The notes beneath the pieces are model-generated. The model saw nothing but the letters and a program-made list of their open reading frames with translations. It ran no database searches and was not told the origin of the DNA. Below, one piece after another: positions 39,765 to 46,100 of a DNA stretch of 64,000 bases. The stretch comes from a virus, in IMG/VR virus record IMGVR_UViG_3300047089_000043, positions 32,290 to 96,289 of that record; one strand, written 5' to 3'. A program made the translations under genes and the position numbers. The number at the start of each line of letters is the position of its first letter. Within the stretch, counting starts at the first letter, position 1.

Positions 39765-39838
39765 GACCCCGACGGGATTTGAACCCGTGTCGCGAGGGTG
39801 AAAACCTCGTATCCTAATCCTGACTAGACGAAAGGGCC
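39765..39838 (-). tRNA. tRNA-Glu(TTC)
   Basis: Canonical cloverleaf: anticodon stem CGAGG/CCTCG with loop TTTTCAC, T-arm ACGGG-TTCAAAT-CCCGT. Acceptor has some G-T pairs and one mismatch at its base. Confidence 0.85.
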
Positions 39839-39842
39839 TTGA

Positions 39843-39884
39843 CTCCCTGACCAATTAGTGATCAAGCTAATCAGCCAGGGAGTT
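39843..39884. other. Inverted-repeat cassette, 42 nt
   Basis: Outer stem ACTCCCTG/CAGGGAGT, inner stem ATTAG/CTAAT, loop with TGATCA. Sits directly beside tRNA-Glu. Together with the cassettes below it accounts for the gene-free stretch 39740-40510. Confidence 0.55.
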
Positions 39885-40020
39885 TTACCGAATCTCGCAT
39901 CGGTATTCACCGCGTGCAAACATCAGTGATCGCCCTTAACGGTTATTGTCGGGCGACACTCGTTACCGATAGGGATATAAACCGTAATCCCAACTGCCAT
40001 TTGCAACGTCTTTAAATTGA

Positions 40021-40081
40021 GTGGCTAGGGGGATCAACATCACTAAGCCACCACGCTTAATGGAGATCAACCCCTAGCCAC
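40021..40081. other. Inverted-repeat cassette, 61 nt
   Basis: Perfect 11-bp outer stem GTGGCTAGGGG/CCCCTAGCCAC, internal loop, then an 8-bp inner stem with loop of 6. No T-run, so not a simple terminator. Confidence 0.6.
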
Positions 40082-40155
40082 ATTCGCGGGAGCAGGAGAG
40101 GCACACATAGCCCGACTAGGGTTACCCGTTAGTCACTCCCGAGAATTCTTATAGT

Positions 40156-40236
40156 GGAACAACAGGGAATCGAACCCTGCCGCATTACCGGCCGATGTAC
40201 GGATTTAAGTAATGCGAGACACCGCGTACTTGTCCC
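40156..40236 (-). ncRNA. tRNA-like RNA with T-arm and pseudoknot core
   Basis: Acceptor GGGACAA/TTGTTCC and T-arm CAGGG-TTCGATT-CCCTG are canonical, but there is no D-arm or anticodon arm. Instead CGCATTAC pairs with GTAATGCG, crossing a GTAC..GG/CCGTAC pairing, an H-type pseudoknot. Not tmRNA by sequence. Possibly a degenerate tRNA or a novel RNA. Confidence 0.5.
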
Positions 40237-40240
40237 TTTA

Positions 40241-40309
40241 GGGTAACCGTCGTTACCCGCAACCCACTTACGGACCTGATCATATCAGCGTCCCGATATG
40301 ACGGTGGGT
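40241..40309. other. Two hairpin cassettes
   Basis: GGGTAAC-CGTC-GTTACCC (40241-40258), then ACCCAC/GTGGGT (40262-40267 with 40304-40309) enclosing CATATC/GATATG. Lies between the tRNA-like RNA and the tmRNA-like gene. Confidence 0.5.
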
Positions 40310-40315
40310 GACCTG

Positions 40316-40468
40316 TGGAGCTGTACGGAATTGAACCGTAGTCCGCAATTCCCAGTCTTGCCTGTTAAACGATCGCGCTTTGATAGGCGACAAGCACCAT
40401 TTCATTCTCGATCAGCGCGGCGGGATTCGGACCCGCATTAGGAATTACGTCGATAGCCTTTCAGCCCC
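40316..40468 (-). ncRNA. ssrA: tmRNA-like RNA (ssrA), about 153 nt
   Basis: 5' end GGGGCTGAAAGGCTATCGACG matches the tmRNA start and D-loop; 3' end TACGG-TTCAATT-CCGTA-CAGCTCC-A gives the T-arm and acceptor. Acceptor GGGGCTG/CAGCTCC contains the G3-U70 pair needed for alanylation. A P2 helix GTAATTCC/GGAATTGC follows. The internal part has a GCGGG/CCCGC hairpin and a possible tag frame ENEMVLVAYQSAIV ending TAA. It is far shorter than bacterial tmRNA (about 350 nt), and the tag lacks the usual LAA end. Confidence 0.7.
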
Positions 40469-40509
40469 GAGTCTGCGTGGTAAGGAATGCGCAGCCCTCC
40501 ATGAGTAGG

Positions 40510-40725
40510 TCAGTAAGTCAGGGTACCGTTACCGATACCGATAGCCAGGTCGTCATAAGCGTTAGCGTTATCGGAACCTTCCGCCGATTCGCCACGCTTA
40601 AGGGCGATGAGGTCCCGAGCGGTGAGCGGCTTTCCTTCACGAATGACGGTGCCATCCTCGGCAACATCATCGCTAGCGAAATACGCCTTTACCTCGGGAA
40701 CAGAAGCCTTTCCATCGGTGGCCAT
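40510..40725 (-). CDS. Hypothetical acidic protein, 71 aa
   Basis: RBS AAGGAAA. MATDGKASVPEVKAYFASDD; Asp/Ala-rich, resembling short phage lambda-NinX-like or toxin-antidote style proteins only in size. Unknown. Confidence 0.6.
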   Translation of the reverse strand: MATDGKASVPEVKAYFASDDVAEDGTVIREGKPLTARDLIALKRGESAEGSDNANAYDDLAIGIGNGTLTY

Positions 40726-40743
40726 AGGTGTTTCCTTTCTTTC

Positions 40744-41004
40744 TTAATTGAACGAAACGAAGTGTTCTTCGTTCGTAACATCGTATCCGACCATGAAGTT
40801 ATGGCCGTCGAATTCCAGGTTGCCGGTAAATTTCACCTTGTGAATGTCCAGCGAATTCAGCAAGCCGAAAAGCCTGCGAAGCTGAGCCGCTGAAAGGAAC
40901 ACGTTTACCGGGGGCGGATTGAATGGGGGAATGGGAGCATCAAACGGCTCTGCCCCTCCTGCGTAATGGGCGGGATCGTAACCGCGATATTCGTCATCCA
41001 TCAT
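40744..41004 (-). CDS. Hypothetical protein, 86 aa
   Basis: Pro-rich N-terminus (EPFDAPIPPFNPPPVNVFLS) then a helix and beta hairpin. Coupled ATGATG start. Unknown. Confidence 0.6.
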   Translation of the reverse strand: MMDDEYRGYDPAHYAGGAEPFDAPIPPFNPPPVNVFLSAAQLRRLFGLLNSLDIHKVKFTGNLEFDGHNFMVGYDVTNEEHFVSFN

Positions 41005-41261
41005 ACGCTTACCTCCGAACTGGCATCAGCCTTACGGCTCGCAGCGGTAGGCCACGGGGCACCGTTGCACTTGGAAAGGTCGCGCCGACCGGAGTCGAAT
41101 AGCCAAACCCCGTGGCTATGCTCATCGGTGATCGTGCAGCTATTGGCAATGCGCCTTTCCTGCCTGATCCTAAGACCCGTGCGGCCCTCGATACCGGCGA
41201 GCTTTCCGCTCGTACCGAAAAGCCCTGACCGCTCCTGGTAATGACTCCTGCTCTGACTCAC
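41001..41261 (-). CDS. Hypothetical protein, 86 aa
   Basis: GTG start. Contains ANSCTITDEHSHGVWLFDSG in the middle; Arg/Ser-rich ends. Unknown. Confidence 0.5.
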   Translation of the reverse strand: MSQSRSHYQERSGLFGTSGKLAGIEGRTGLRIRQERRIANSCTITDEHSHGVWLFDSGRRDLSKCNGAPWPTAASRKADASSEVSV

Positions 41262-41273
41262 TTACTTACCCTT

Positions 41274-41441
41274 CTACTTGTTTTCCAGAGCGGACAATTC
41301 ACGCTCTAGCTGTTTGACTTCTTCAACCGGGGCAGTGTACTTAACCACATGCTTAGCCGGAAAGGTTGACTCGAATAGCGCCTGTGATGCAGCACCATCG
41401 ATATCGGCCCTGTCTACTTCACAGGGATTACGTTCGCGCAT
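41274..41441 (-). CDS. Hypothetical protein, 55 aa
   Basis: ATG 41441 lies inside the upstream gene's end, after CGGGAGAA. C-terminal coiled coil (VEEVKQLERELSALENK). Unknown. Confidence 0.55.
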   Translation of the reverse strand: MRERNPCEVDRADIDGAASQALFESTFPAKHVVKYTAPVEEVKQLERELSALENK

Positions 41442-41637
41442 TTTTCTCCCGCTTTCTGGCACGAATGTCCAGCACTTCATACGCTCCCGCTAGTGCGCGA
41501 GCATTGGAATTGTGCGAATAGGTTTTGATCTCGTACCACGTTAGGGCTTGTTCCCATGAGGTGATGTATCGGATCAATTCCCGATCGGAAACTTTAGCCA
41601 GGAATTTAACCCACGCTGTCACACGATGATCTTTCAT
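41428..41637 (-). CDS. Hypothetical helical protein, 69 aa
   Basis: MKDHRVTAWVKFLAKVSDRE..., basic, mostly helical. ATGA overlap upstream. Unknown. Confidence 0.6.
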   Translation of the reverse strand: MKDHRVTAWVKFLAKVSDRELIRYITSWEQALTWYEIKTYSHNSNARALAGAYEVLDIRARKREKNART

Positions 41638-41792
41638 GTGTTCACCTTAACCACGGATACGTTAAATCCTGCCGGTGCTTTCCAGCTTTCATCCGGCATT
41701 AGTTCAACCTCGAATTGATCGAGACGAGTTTCGACTGTCTTAATGTCGGCGTTGTAAACCGCCCACCGTCCGTAGATTGTCAGCCTTGTCAT
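41634..41792 (-). CDS. Hypothetical protein, 52 aa
   Basis: MTRLTIYGRWAVYNADIKTV..., beta-rich with acidic middle. Coupled by TAATG and ATGA. Unknown. Confidence 0.55.
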   Translation of the reverse strand: MTRLTIYGRWAVYNADIKTVETRLDQFEVELMPDESWKAPAGFNVSVVKVNT

Positions 41793-41989
41793 TAGTCCCA
41801 ACTGACAATGCTTGTGAGCGGAGCGGCGAGGAATTCATTCCAGCCGTTACCATCGTCGCGACCAAACCTAGCGATGATACCGTTACCGGATGGATCACTT
41901 ACGATCTGGATTAGCGACACGACCATCTTACGATCGGTGCCATCGGATAGATGCACGGTAATTCGCTTACCGCCTGGATAACGGATCAT
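41792..41989 (-). CDS. Hypothetical beta-rich protein, 65 aa
   Basis: RBS AGAAAGGAACAC. MIRYPGGKRITVHLSDGTDR. First gene left of the tRNA-Lys pair. Unknown. Confidence 0.6.
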   Translation of the reverse strand: MIRYPGGKRITVHLSDGTDRKMVVSLIQIVSDPSGNGIIARFGRDDGNGWNEFLAAPLTSIVSWD

Positions 41990-42020
41990 GTGTGTTCCTT
42001 TCTTATTTGCGTCAGCAAAG

Positions 42021-42093
42021 TGGATCGCCTGGGGCTCGAACCCAGAACTTACCGATTAAAAGTCGGTTACTCTACACATTGAGTTAGCGATCC
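42021..42093 (-). tRNA. tRNA-Lys(TTT)
   Basis: Acceptor GGATCGC/GCGATCC, anticodon arm ACCGA-CTTTTAA-TCGGT, T-arm CTGGG-TTCGAGC-CCCAG; all canonical. Confidence 0.95.
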
Positions 42094-42098
42094 TTGAG

Positions 42099-42172
42099 TG
42101 ATCCACATAGGATTTGAACCTATGACACGCGGGTTAAGAGCCCGCTGCTCTACCGGACTGAGCTAGTGGACC
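42099..42172 (-). tRNA. tRNA-Lys(CTT)
   Basis: Anticodon arm GCGGG-CTCTTAA-CCCGC, T-arm ATAGG-TTCAAAT-CCTAT, acceptor GGTCCAC/GTGGATC with one G-T pair. Confidence 0.95.
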
Positions 42173-42252
42173 AGCCGACCACGAGCCGCCTCATACATGG
42201 CTCGTGATCGATCCCTACCGGGGGCGTCTGCCTTGTCGTGCCGTGTGCGGCT

Positions 42253-42337
42253 CTGAGAGCAACGCTGAGCGGCCTTTGGTACATCCCTGGTAGGGTTGGG
42301 TGGGTCTAGGTTGTGAGGCTCTTAGAATCGATCTGAG
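42253..42337. repeat. Intergenic repeat element B
   Basis: CTGAGAGCAACGCT (42253-42266) and CTTAGAATCGATCTGAG (42321-42337) flank a GGTAGGGTTGGGTGGG core. Same order as elements near 36.33, 48.2 and 60.2 kb, and inverted near 46.0 kb. Confidence 0.65.
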
Positions 42338-42340
42338 AGC

Positions 42341-42571
42341 TTACCGCGCCGGGTAGACGCCAGCGTACAGATTCAGCCGCACGTTCAGCCCATCGACCTG
42401 TACGTCGGGAAGCTCGCTAAAGCCACCCGAGTTGGCGACCTGCCTCATCTTCTTACCGGGCGCGGGAGCGTCGGCAACCTGGTCAAGGTCAACCACGATC
42501 GTAAGCTTGGAACCGGCCACGCTGTAAGCAACGTTAGAGCCGACCTGAGTAAGAGTCTTAGCCTGAGCCAT
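42341..42571 (-). CDS. Hypothetical protein, 76 aa
   Basis: Strong RBS GGAGGATAA. VAYSVAGSKLTIVVDLDQVA; beta-rich, no Cys. Likely highly translated. Unknown. Confidence 0.65.
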   Translation of the reverse strand: MAQAKTLTQVGSNVAYSVAGSKLTIVVDLDQVADAPAPGKKMRQVANSGGFSELPDVQVDGLNVRLNLYAGVYPAR

Positions 42572-42645
42572 GGTAGTTATCCTCCATAGGATGTTGTGCT
42601 GCGTTTTATGGTTTGTTTACTAGTAGTTTCGATCGGACGGCTGTC

Positions 42646-42855
42646 TTAGTTGAGTTCCGGCGACCACCTAATATCGGGGATTAGCTGACCATCATCAGTT
42701 AGACGCTGCGGCCTAGTGGCGTAGCGGTAGGCATCGACCTTGTTAGCAAAAGCATTCTTGCTAAGGTGATCACCTATCGCGTAGCGCCACTGACCATCCG
42801 CGCCGTAGCCTAGATCGAAATGAGCCCAGGCATATTCGGATTCATCCGGTGTCAC
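42646..42855 (-). CDS. Hypothetical protein, 69 aa
   Basis: GTG start. GYGADGQWRYAIGDH...AYRYATRPQRL; the latter resembles the end of the next-upstream protein (YANAESAKHDARRPQQM), suggesting paralogy. Unknown. Confidence 0.55.
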   Translation of the reverse strand: MTPDESEYAWAHFDLGYGADGQWRYAIGDHLSKNAFANKVDAYRYATRPQRLTDDGQLIPDIRWSPELN

Positions 42856-43067
42856 GGTAGAGGCTCCAAATTAGCCTTAAGGTTCATCTGCTGCGGACGC
42901 CGCGCATCGTGCTTAGCGCTCTCCGCATTCGCATAACGAGCCTCACTTATGACCCACCCATCCGAATCGGTGAATCCGTAGGCGTAGGTATTGTCGGGCA
43001 TCGGCCCAACGTCCAAAGCGATCGGGGAAGAATCTCCGCGAATGTTAACTAGCGTGGACTGAATCAT
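42852..43067 (-). CDS. Hypothetical protein, 71 aa
   Basis: ATG 43067 directly after CCGGGAGGTATA. MIQSTLVNIRGDSSPIALDV. Likely paralog of the neighbour at 42646. Unknown. Confidence 0.6.
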   Translation of the reverse strand: MIQSTLVNIRGDSSPIALDVGPMPDNTYAYGFTDSDGWVISEARYANAESAKHDARRPQQMNLKANLEPLP

Positions 43068-43276
43068 TATACCTCCCGGTTTATGACTACTAGATAGGAA
43101 CCTATGGCACGTTGCCGGTTCCGAAGTTCTGTGTACCATCGCCAAGGCATATAGCGTGAAGCGATGGGCAGCTTTCCGTTTTCCTGTGTGCGGTGGCCGC
43201 AGAAAAGGCAGCGCCAGATCTGACGCTTATGCTCGCACCGTAGCATTACCTCATGCTGGGCGTGACGATTGCACAC
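43067..43276 (-). CDS. Small zinc-finger-like protein, 69 aa
   Basis: MCNRHAQHEVMLRCEHKRQI then WRCLFCGHRT: Cys/His pairs for one zinc ion, then a basic helix. Possibly DNA binding. Confidence 0.6.
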   Translation of the reverse strand: MCNRHAQHEVMLRCEHKRQIWRCLFCGHRTQENGKLPIASRYMPWRWYTELRNRQRAIGSYLVVINREV

Positions 43277-43279
43277 AGG

Positions 43280-43447
43280 TCATACCAGCCATTCTGAAAC
43301 GTCGGTGCCGAATTCAGCGGCCAAATCCTCGGCCGCTAGTTGCCGCAGTTCTTCGACAGTTTCGAGTTGATCCAATTCCTGCGCGGCAAGATCGTCCTTT
43401 TCGCGATCACTGCCGACTCCGAATAGAGCGCTCACTTTTTCCTCCAT
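43280..43447 (-). CDS. Hypothetical acidic helical protein, 55 aa
   Basis: ATG 43447 after ATGGAGGAAAA-type context. Coiled-coil-like (AAQELDQLETVEELRQLAAE). Unknown. Confidence 0.55.
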   Translation of the reverse strand: MEEKVSALFGVGSDREKDDLAAQELDQLETVEELRQLAAEDLAAEFGTDVSEWLV

Positions 43448-43947
43448 GTGATAATAGCGGCGTAACTGAATACGCCGGGCGAGCACCTGCCACAGCTATA
43501 CTTACGACCTGTCAATGGCTGACGGGCGCGAGTCTGAGTGTGGCCATTCGGGCAGGTACCAACCCAGTTGCGTGCGTGCCTTTGGCTAGGGTAGCTACCT
43601 TGCGCCGCGCCATCGTATTGACGCGCACCAGTGCAGCCAATCTCGATAGCCTTAGCTTTCCACACTTTGTCATGCCCATGGTTCGGGCAAAGTGCGTGGG
43701 CTATTTCATGCAGCACGGTATTCATTGCTGCTTTGTAAGTCCAGATAGCGAACAGGTGAACGCTAAACCCGACTTCCTTAGCGGCGTAACGGCACTGCCC
43801 GCCCCGCCTTTTCGTATTGTCGTAAACGGCTGTCCAGCCCCTAGCCGCTAGACCATACTTGTCTAGCAGCGCGGTGGCATCATCGTGAATGCGCTTAAGG
43901 TGCGCTAGGTTCACGTCGGCGGGTAGATGAATTGTGCGCCGGGCCAT
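43432..43947 (-). CDS. SprT-like zinc metalloprotease
   Basis: 171 aa from ATG 43947. NTVLHEIAHALCPNHGHDKVW is the SprT HExxH motif with the third His and HD, and C-terminal CPNGH...CGRC is the zinc ribbon. Relatives (SPRTN/Wss1) cut DNA-protein crosslinks; phage copies are common, role unproven. Confidence 0.85.
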   Translation of the reverse strand: MARRTIHLPADVNLAHLKRIHDDATALLDKYGLAARGWTAVYDNTKRRGGQCRYAAKEVGFSVHLFAIWTYKAAMNTVLHEIAHALCPNHGHDKVWKAKAIEIGCTGARQYDGAAQGSYPSQRHARNWVGTCPNGHTQTRARQPLTGRKYSCGRCSPGVFSYAAIITWRKK

Positions 43948-43952
43948 TCTGA

Positions 43953-44087
43953 TTACCTCCAACCGAGCGGAGCATACCCGCCATTCGCCATGTACTGACG
44001 CAGGCTCGCCATGTAATCGGCGGCAAGAGCCTTGTCACCATCGCGCACCGCGAGCTTGTAAAGGTTGAAAACGTAGTCCGGGTCCAT
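43953..44087 (-). CDS. Hypothetical protein, 44 aa
   Basis: ATG 44087; RBS AAAGG weak. MDPDYVFNLYKLAVRDGDKA is TPR-like helical. Unknown. Confidence 0.55.
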   Translation of the reverse strand: MDPDYVFNLYKLAVRDGDKALAADYMASLRQYMANGGYAPLGWR

Positions 44088-44130
44088 TTGGAATCGGGCC
44101 TTTCGTGTGGTGGATTTGATTTGAATTAGA

Positions 44131-44198
44131 GGCCGCTGGGGGAATCGAACCCCAACCCGTAACGAATGTGTTAACCCATCCGATACACGCACTAGGCC
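44131..44198 (-). tRNA. tRNA-like gene, anticodon uncertain
   Basis: T-arm TTGGGG-TTCGATT-CCCCCA is canonical and GGCC/GGCC starts an acceptor. The anticodon-like arm GGATG/CATTC has an 8-nt loop GGTTAACA. May be a degenerate tRNA-Asn or a pseudoknotted RNA like 40156. Confidence 0.4.
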
Positions 44199-44284
44199 AG
44201 GTTTGCAACCCATGATACCTAGTCCAATCATTCGCCAGCTTCGGGCGCGAACCCTATGATCGGCAGCGGTCAAGTTTTTATAGT

Positions 44285-44357
44285 AGGCCGGGAGGGATTT
44301 GAACCCTCACTGTCCGGGGTTTGAATCCGGTTTCTCTGCCTATTGGAATACCGGCCC
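44285..44357 (-). tRNA. tRNA-Leu(CAA), tentative
   Basis: Acceptor and T-arm (GAGGG-TTCAAAT-CCCTC) canonical. Anticodon arm CCGGA-TTCAAAC-CCCGG has an A-C mismatch at 31-39. Short variable loop, unlike bacterial Leu tRNAs. Confidence 0.65.
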
Positions 44358-44366
44358 ACAGAATTT

Positions 44367-44516
44367 TTACTCACTGGGCATCGCGAATATCGCGGCACTC
44401 CGCACCTTGGCGCAGGGCTGGCAGATATTGACAGGACCCGTAGTAGTAGTTTCGGTGAAAGTCTCGCCGCAGTCTTTACAAACTGTGGTGTAAGTGGTCT
44501 TTATCTCTTGCATCAT
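44367..44516 (-). CDS. Small zinc-ribbon protein, 49 aa
   Basis: VCKDCGETF...NICQPCAK: two CxxC pairs. Basic/Thr-rich linker. Unknown. Confidence 0.6.
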   Translation of the reverse strand: MMQEIKTTYTTVCKDCGETFTETTTTGPVNICQPCAKVRSAAIFAMPSE

Positions 44517-44652
44517 TAGCCTGTCCTTTCTGCTGTGTGGTGGATAAGAGTTGAGAACAATGGGCCGACCTATCGTCTTATTTATTCTCCCCGGATTGTG
44601 CGCACGCCCCGGATACCGTCAGCTATTGTCAGCCGTTTTAACCGCTTCGCTC

Positions 44653-44736
44653 CCTTGCGATAAACGCGCCCGCTCTAACGCGGATCTTTCACCATTCGCC
44701 CACTGAATACAGTTCATAAACACCGCTCACGCAAGG
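44653..44736. other. tRNA-sized inverted-repeat cassette
   Basis: Terminal stem CCTTGCG/CGCAAGG (7 bp), 84 nt, with internal TGAA/TTCA and CGCG stems. Part of the protein-free stretch 44517-45537, which otherwise holds more cassettes, a tRNA-like RNA and promoter P1. Confidence 0.5.
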
Positions 44737-44920
44737 CAGCAAACAGGCCCTTTCGGTTGCTGTCTGCTTATCGCGCTTATGTGCCGTAGCTGCCAGCCTA
44801 GGGTTAATCTATGGCTAAAGGCTCTTGACGGTTCCCATTGTCCAACTTTATGTGCGGACAAACCCCCTGCCGTTATCGCATTCAGCGACGGCTCCCGGTT
44901 CTTTGCCTGCCCGCACTAGC

Positions 44921-45027
44921 GGTGAATGCGGGAATCGAACCCGCGTAATCGTCATTGTTTCGGTTGCTATCCGGGCGGAAGCCCGAGCCTAAGCGTCCCT
45001 AACAATCCACGTACAACCGTTATCACC
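44921..45027 (-). ncRNA. tRNA-like RNA with T-arm and pseudoknot core, 107 nt
   Basis: Acceptor GGTGA/TTCACC region and T-arm GCGGG-TTCGATT-CCCGC are tRNA-like. Between them CGGTTG/CAACCG and ATTGTT/AACAAT cross each other (pseudoknot), with a hairpin CGGGC-TTCC-GCCCG inside. Confidence 0.5.
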
Positions 45028-45119
45028 GGCCATTGAGCTAGTCTCTGTCTCTACTATGTGCGATGCCCGTAGGCCGCTAAAGCTAGATAAAGAAGAAGGA
45101 CTTTCTCAGTTTGGCTTAC

Positions 45120-45170
45120 GCGGCTAAGTCCCGAAACACGATTACCCTATGGACAATCGAAACTAGCCGC
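45120..45170 (-). other. 7-bp-stem cassette, 51 nt, possible pseudoknot
   Basis: Outer stem GCGGCTA/TAGCCGC. On the minus strand CGATT/AATCG and GTCC/GGAC cross. Tail end of the array driven by P1. Confidence 0.5.
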
Positions 45171-45287
45171 AATCCACAAGACCTGGCACTTGCTAAGCCC
45201 ATTGAGTCACCTCGCCGGGCCGGGAATCCACCATGCGAATTCCCTTAGCCACGTGTTCCGCTTTGGCTTGTGGTTTAGTTTATGGTT

Positions 45288-45344
45288 GCTAACCTTTCCC
45301 GTGGCGGTGCCCAATCGCACCCTGGCCCCACTACCGAGGTTAGC
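45288..45344 (-). other. 7-bp-stem cassette, 57 nt
   Basis: Outer stem GCTAACC/GGTTAGC; inner nested stems GTGG/CCAC and GGTGC/GCACC. Confidence 0.5.
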
Positions 45345-45364
45345 CGTTCGTTTCGGCTTACTGC

Positions 45365-45463
45365 GACGAACCATCAAAGGTGGACTTCTCACCGCGAGAT
45401 CCCGACTTAGAGATCCTTCGGCCGCAGTCCCGACCTGCCCGTTCGTCTTGCCTTACATCACTA
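45365..45463 (-). ncRNA. Structured leader of promoter P1
   Basis: First about 100 nt of the P1 transcript. Shares CGGGCAGGTCGGGACTG, CCGAAGGAT, loop TAAGTC and AAGTCCACCTTTGATGG with the P2 leader (47404-47510). The hairpin GATCTC-TAAGTC-GGGATC keeps its pairing while its sequence differs from P2 (GATTCC/GGAATC). Confidence 0.6.
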
Positions 45464-45492
45464 ACATTACAGGGCGGCGACCCGGTTGTCAA
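45464..45492 (-). promoter_or_regulatory. Leftward promoter P1
   Basis: TTGACA (45487-45492), 17-nt spacer, TAATGT (45464-45469). Upstream CGCAGGTCAG and a T-rich TTTTCAAGATTTTTC tract recur at the other leftward promoters. Drives the structured-RNA array. Confidence 0.8.
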
Positions 45493-45537
45493 ATCCTGGC
45501 CAGGCCGCTGACCTGCGACGATGAAAAATCTTGAAAA

Positions 45538-45750
45538 TTACTTCCATCGGATCGACTTGGAATCTACCCTCCGAACGAAGATCTTCCCGCTGAGAGTACG
45601 GAGAGTGACGTTAGGGCCACGGGTCCATACCCGCGTGATCGTGGCAGGCTCAACGATCCATGAAACGAAGATCGTAAGCTCGCCGTTACCGTCAGCCGCC
45701 CACTTGACGTGTTCAAACTCGACGGTATCACCCGCTGTGAACGTGGGCAT
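45538..45750 (-). CDS. Hypothetical SH3/OB-like protein, 70 aa
   Basis: FTAGDTVEFEHVKWAADGNG...GPNVTLRTLSGKIFVRR is a small beta barrel pattern seen in short phage proteins. Unknown. Confidence 0.6.
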   Translation of the reverse strand: MPTFTAGDTVEFEHVKWAADGNGELTIFVSWIVEPATITRVWTRGPNVTLRTLSGKIFVRRVDSKSIRWK

Positions 45751-45935
45751 TACCGCACGCGCCTAGCGTGGGGCGCATTGTCCCGAAGGATGGGCAGCGC
45801 GGCCAGCTCTGCGCGGGTGAGCGCACCCGAGACGCCAGCACGGCGCAGAGCGCTACGGCGATCATTGTCCCGCTTGATACGGGCCATGGTGAGGCTGGCG
45901 CGGACGGTGGCAGGGCTAGGAACGGTGGGCTGCAT
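45750..45935 (-). CDS. Hypothetical basic protein, 61 aa
   Basis: Arg/Ala-rich, helical. Follows repeat element C. TAATG-type coupling to the next gene. Unknown. Confidence 0.55.
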   Translation of the reverse strand: MQPTVPSPATVRASLTMARIKRDNDRRSALRRAGVSGALTRAELAALPILRDNAPHARRVR

Positions 45936-45989
45936 GATCTGTCTCCCTCTGGTTTACGTGGCTGCGTCGCGCACCTATGGCGCTAGACA

Positions 45990-46078
45990 GCTCTCAGATA
46001 GATTCTGAGCGGATATCAGGGCCGACCCTACATGGTTGCTAGGGTCGGCCCGTTCGGACGGCTTAGCGTTGCTCTCAG
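45990..46078. repeat. Intergenic repeat element C with 11-bp hairpin
   Basis: Inverted version of element B: CTCTCAGATAGATTCTGAG, then a perfect hairpin GGGCCGACCCT (46019-46029)/AGGGTCGGCCC (46041-46051), then AGCGTTGCTCTCAG (46065-46078). On either strand the hairpin lacks a T-run. Confidence 0.65.
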
Positions 46079-46100
46079 CGTCCTACGGACGCAAGACGTG

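Noticed and set aside
40411-40440. Separate tRNA with T-arm GCGGG-TCCGAAT-CCCGC
   Set aside because: This hairpin lies inside the tmRNA-like gene; no matching acceptor or anticodon arm exists around it.
43156-43851. Long plus-strand open frame (231 codons)
   Set aside because: Antisense to the SprT-like gene and its neighbours, which have family motifs, RBSs and coupled starts.
45190-45534. Plus-strand open frame of 114 codons
   Set aside because: Lies over the P1 promoter, leader and RNA cassettes, which explain the sequence better.
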